Made by a program: the position numbers and the translations under genes
In this document: one piece after another, positions 62,854 to 64,000 of the stretch
Layout: each line of letters begins with the position of its first letter
Numbering within the stretch: the first letter of the stretch is position 1
Notes under the pieces: generated by a model
What the model was told of the DNA's origin: nothing
Seen by the model: only the letters and a program-made list of their open reading frames with translations
The model's database searches: none
Source: Fulvivirga ligni
GTDB lineage: Bacteria > Bacteroidota > Bacteroidia > Cytophagales > Cyclobacteriaceae
Direction of reading: 5' to 3'
DNA length: 64,000 nucleotides
NCBI RefSeq assembly: GCF_021389935.1
Contig: NZ_CP089979.1
Span: 973,001-1,037,000 of the forward strand

Positions 62854-62894
62854 AAAAAACAAAAGGCTGCCCATAGGGCAGCCTTTTGTTTTTT
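62854..62894. terminator. Bidirectional rho-independent terminator after the peroxiredoxin gene
   Basis: A 19-bp uninterrupted stem: the arm ending aaaaggctgccc (62854-62872) and its complement from 62876, with loop ata. A/T-rich flanks on both sides give T-runs in both orientations. It overlaps the peroxiredoxin stop codon. Confidence 0.92.
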
Positions 62895-63519
62895 ATGCTT
62901 CGGTTAGCCTTAAGTATGGCTTTACTTTTTCGTTATTCGGCCATCTCTTATCGGCATCTTCATCAGATACCGACGGTGAAATCACCACTCTCTCTCCGTG
63001 CTTCCAGTTAGCAGGGGTTGCAAGCTGCTGATTAGCAGTTAGCTGCAAGCTGTCAATAACTCGAAGAAGCTCGTCAAAATTTCTACCTGTAGACGCTGGA
63101 TAAGTTAATAATAGTTTCAACTTCTTATCTGGCCCTATAATGTATACAGACCTAACAGTGGCTTTATCAGAAGCATTTGGGTGCATCATACCATAAAGAT
63201 TAGCTACTGTTTTGTCAGGGTCAGCTATAATAGGGAAGTTCACAGTGCACTGCTGGGTTTCATTGATGTCTTTTACCCATTCATGGTGTGAATCAATGCC
63301 ATCTACGCTGATAGCAATCATTTTTACATTTCTTTTATCAAATTGTGGCTTGTATTTGGCTGCTGTACCTAGTTCTGTGGTACAAACAGGTGTGAAATCT
63401 GCTGGGTGCGAAAATAAAATGCCCCAGGAGTCTCCTAAATATTCATAGAGGCTCAGTTGGCCTTCTGTAGTATCGGCTGTAAAGTCAGGGGCTACATCGC
63501 CCAATTTTAAATCTGCCAT
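62893..63519 (-). CDS. 1-Cys peroxiredoxin (Prx6-type)
   Basis: A 208-residue peroxidase that reduces H2O2 and organic or lipid hydroperoxides. The peroxidatic cysteine is in the PxxxTxxC-type SHPADFTPVCTTELG motif. The long C-terminal domain (about 150-208) is typical of the Prx6 subfamily, and there is no second resolving cysteine in the usual place. ATG 63519 is preferred to a TTG at 63549. A dyad at 63554-63570 lies upstream. Confidence 0.94.
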   Translation of the reverse strand: MADLKLGDVAPDFTADTTEGQLSLYEYLGDSWGILFSHPADFTPVCTTELGTAAKYKPQFDKRNVKMIAISVDGIDSHHEWVKDINETQQCTVNFPIIADPDKTVANLYGMMHPNASDKATVRSVYIIGPDKKLKLLLTYPASTGRNFDELLRVIDSLQLTANQQLATPANWKHGERVVISPSVSDEDADKRWPNNEKVKPYLRLTEA

Positions 63520-63553
63520 AGTGTTTATTGTTAGGTTAACGTTTTGCAATAAA

Positions 63554-63570
63554 GTCTCAGTTTTTGAGAC
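63554..63570. promoter_or_regulatory. Dyad upstream of the peroxiredoxin gene
   Basis: GTCTCA-N5-TGAGAC, six-base perfect arms, 35 bases upstream of the start. It could be an operator for a redox regulator or a leader hairpin; no regulator in this window clearly corresponds. Confidence 0.3.
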
Positions 63571-63636
63571 ACTTTAAATATTAACGAGGCAGAAAATTCT
63601 ATGTTGAGTTTTTTTAAGATATTATTCATAAAGCAG

Positions 63637-63666
63637 AAAAGCAGCCCCTTGTGAGGGCTGCCTTTC
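63637..63666 (-). terminator. Rho-independent terminator of the last gene
   Basis: Stem gcagccc / gggctgc with a seven-base loop (63641-63661); on the minus strand it is followed by ttttctgcttt. It ends the transcript of the partial gene at 63691-64000. Confidence 0.8.
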
Positions 63667-63690
63667 AAATTATTCGACCTAAACTGATTT

Positions 63691-64000
63691 TTATTCGATT
63701 GTAATATCCCAGGTTAAATCCACATCTGTATCACCATCTGCAGTGGTTGTAGTGGATGATTTTAAACCAGGCTGATGTTTTAATACCGTTCTGAACGTGC
63801 CGCTAACTGCATCTGAAGTAGTCCATTTTGTGGTTAATCCTATTGGTAATCCATTGTTATCTTCATCTTCATAGTTCATAGGATCATTTCTTTGTCCTGC
63901 ACCTATGTTGCCATCACCTTGTGGGTTGCCAAAAAGACCTAAATCCCAACCAAAAAAGAACATATGGGCATCGCTCTCTTCTTCTACTTCTTCTGTAATG
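63691..64000 (-). CDS. C-terminal part of a beta-rich surface lipoprotein-like protein
   Basis: The frame is open to the window edge, so only the last 102 residues are seen and the start lies outside. The visible part begins with an acidic ITEEVEEESDAH, then FFFGWDLGLFG, two turns with GLPIGLTTKWTT, and a final TDVDLTWDITIE strand. This matches small Bacteroidota lipoproteins annotated as 'type 1 periplasmic binding fold superfamily', which are often next to iron-uptake genes (from memory). No catalytic motif was seen. Confidence 0.65.
   Translation of the reverse strand, partial: ITEEVEEESDAHMFFFGWDLGLFGNPQGDGNIGAGQRNDPMNYEDEDNNGLPIGLTTKWTTSDAVSGTFRTVLKHQPGLKSSTTTTADGDTDVDLTWDITIE

Noticed and set aside
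1-64000. CRISPR arrays, tRNA and rRNA genes
   Set aside because: No regularly spaced direct repeats and no cloverleaf or rRNA signatures were noticed by eye; a tRNA or CRISPR scan was not possible.

Overview
The window looks like chromosomal DNA of a Bacteroidota, most likely a Cytophagales member of the Fulvivirga/Marivirga kind. Reasons seen in the sequence: moderately AT-rich DNA, start sites without clear Shine-Dalgarno sequences, a TAnnTTTG-type -7 promoter element, many short lipoproteins, Bacteroidota-style orphan FtsX permeases, a bacillithiol-type YpdA reductase and a metallophosphoesterase-BamA fusion. No rRNA, tRNA, CRISPR array, prophage or intact insertion sequence was recognised. 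The genus is an inference.

Layout. 1-4.1 kb: a fatty-acid beta-oxidation operon (FadN-type C-terminus, thiolase, acyl-CoA dehydrogenase), interrupted by a four-helix-bundle (23S intervening-sequence-type) gene that is bracketed by inverted repeats. 4.1-25 kb: housekeeping genes (K+ channel, sulfotransferase plus class IV aminotransferase, TerB-like, TerC, Fur-family regulator, ABC exporter, tandem UspA, gpmI, a three-part metallophosphoesterase/barrel fusion, YjbQ, prfA, tag, ypdA). 25-31 kb: a Na+/H+ antiporter with a coupled 30-residue membrane peptide, a membrane protein/winged-helix/creD module with matching palindromes before its two transcription units, a Ca2+/Na+ exchanger and a PAP2 phosphatase. 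31-33 kb: ispH with a problematic start, then the only long gene-free stretch, which carries two consensus DnaA boxes.

33-39 kb: an NtrC-type two-component system plus SdpI-like protein, transcribed away from an FtsX permease whose upstream region has two TGTTCC-N5-GGAACA dyads and a -24/-12 sigma-54 element, giving a closed predicted circuit. 39-46.8 kb: ZIP transporter, methyltransferase, apbE, ruvB, queG and two ECF sigma-factor operons. 46.9-60.2 kb: two PadR-led operons encoding three large orphan permeases with an N-terminal prefix domain. Between them lies a 4.5 kb island of six small co-oriented genes without clear function, separated by recurring intergenic repeats. 60-64 kb: lipoproteins, SDR, lipoprotein MsrA, 1-Cys peroxiredoxin and the end of a surface lipoprotein.

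Strongest leads: the repeat-separated gene island (52.5-57 kb), the IR-bracketed four-helix-bundle gene, the predicted sigma-54 permease circuit, the paired creD-module operators, and the equally spaced (36 bp) inverted repeats before both PadR operons.
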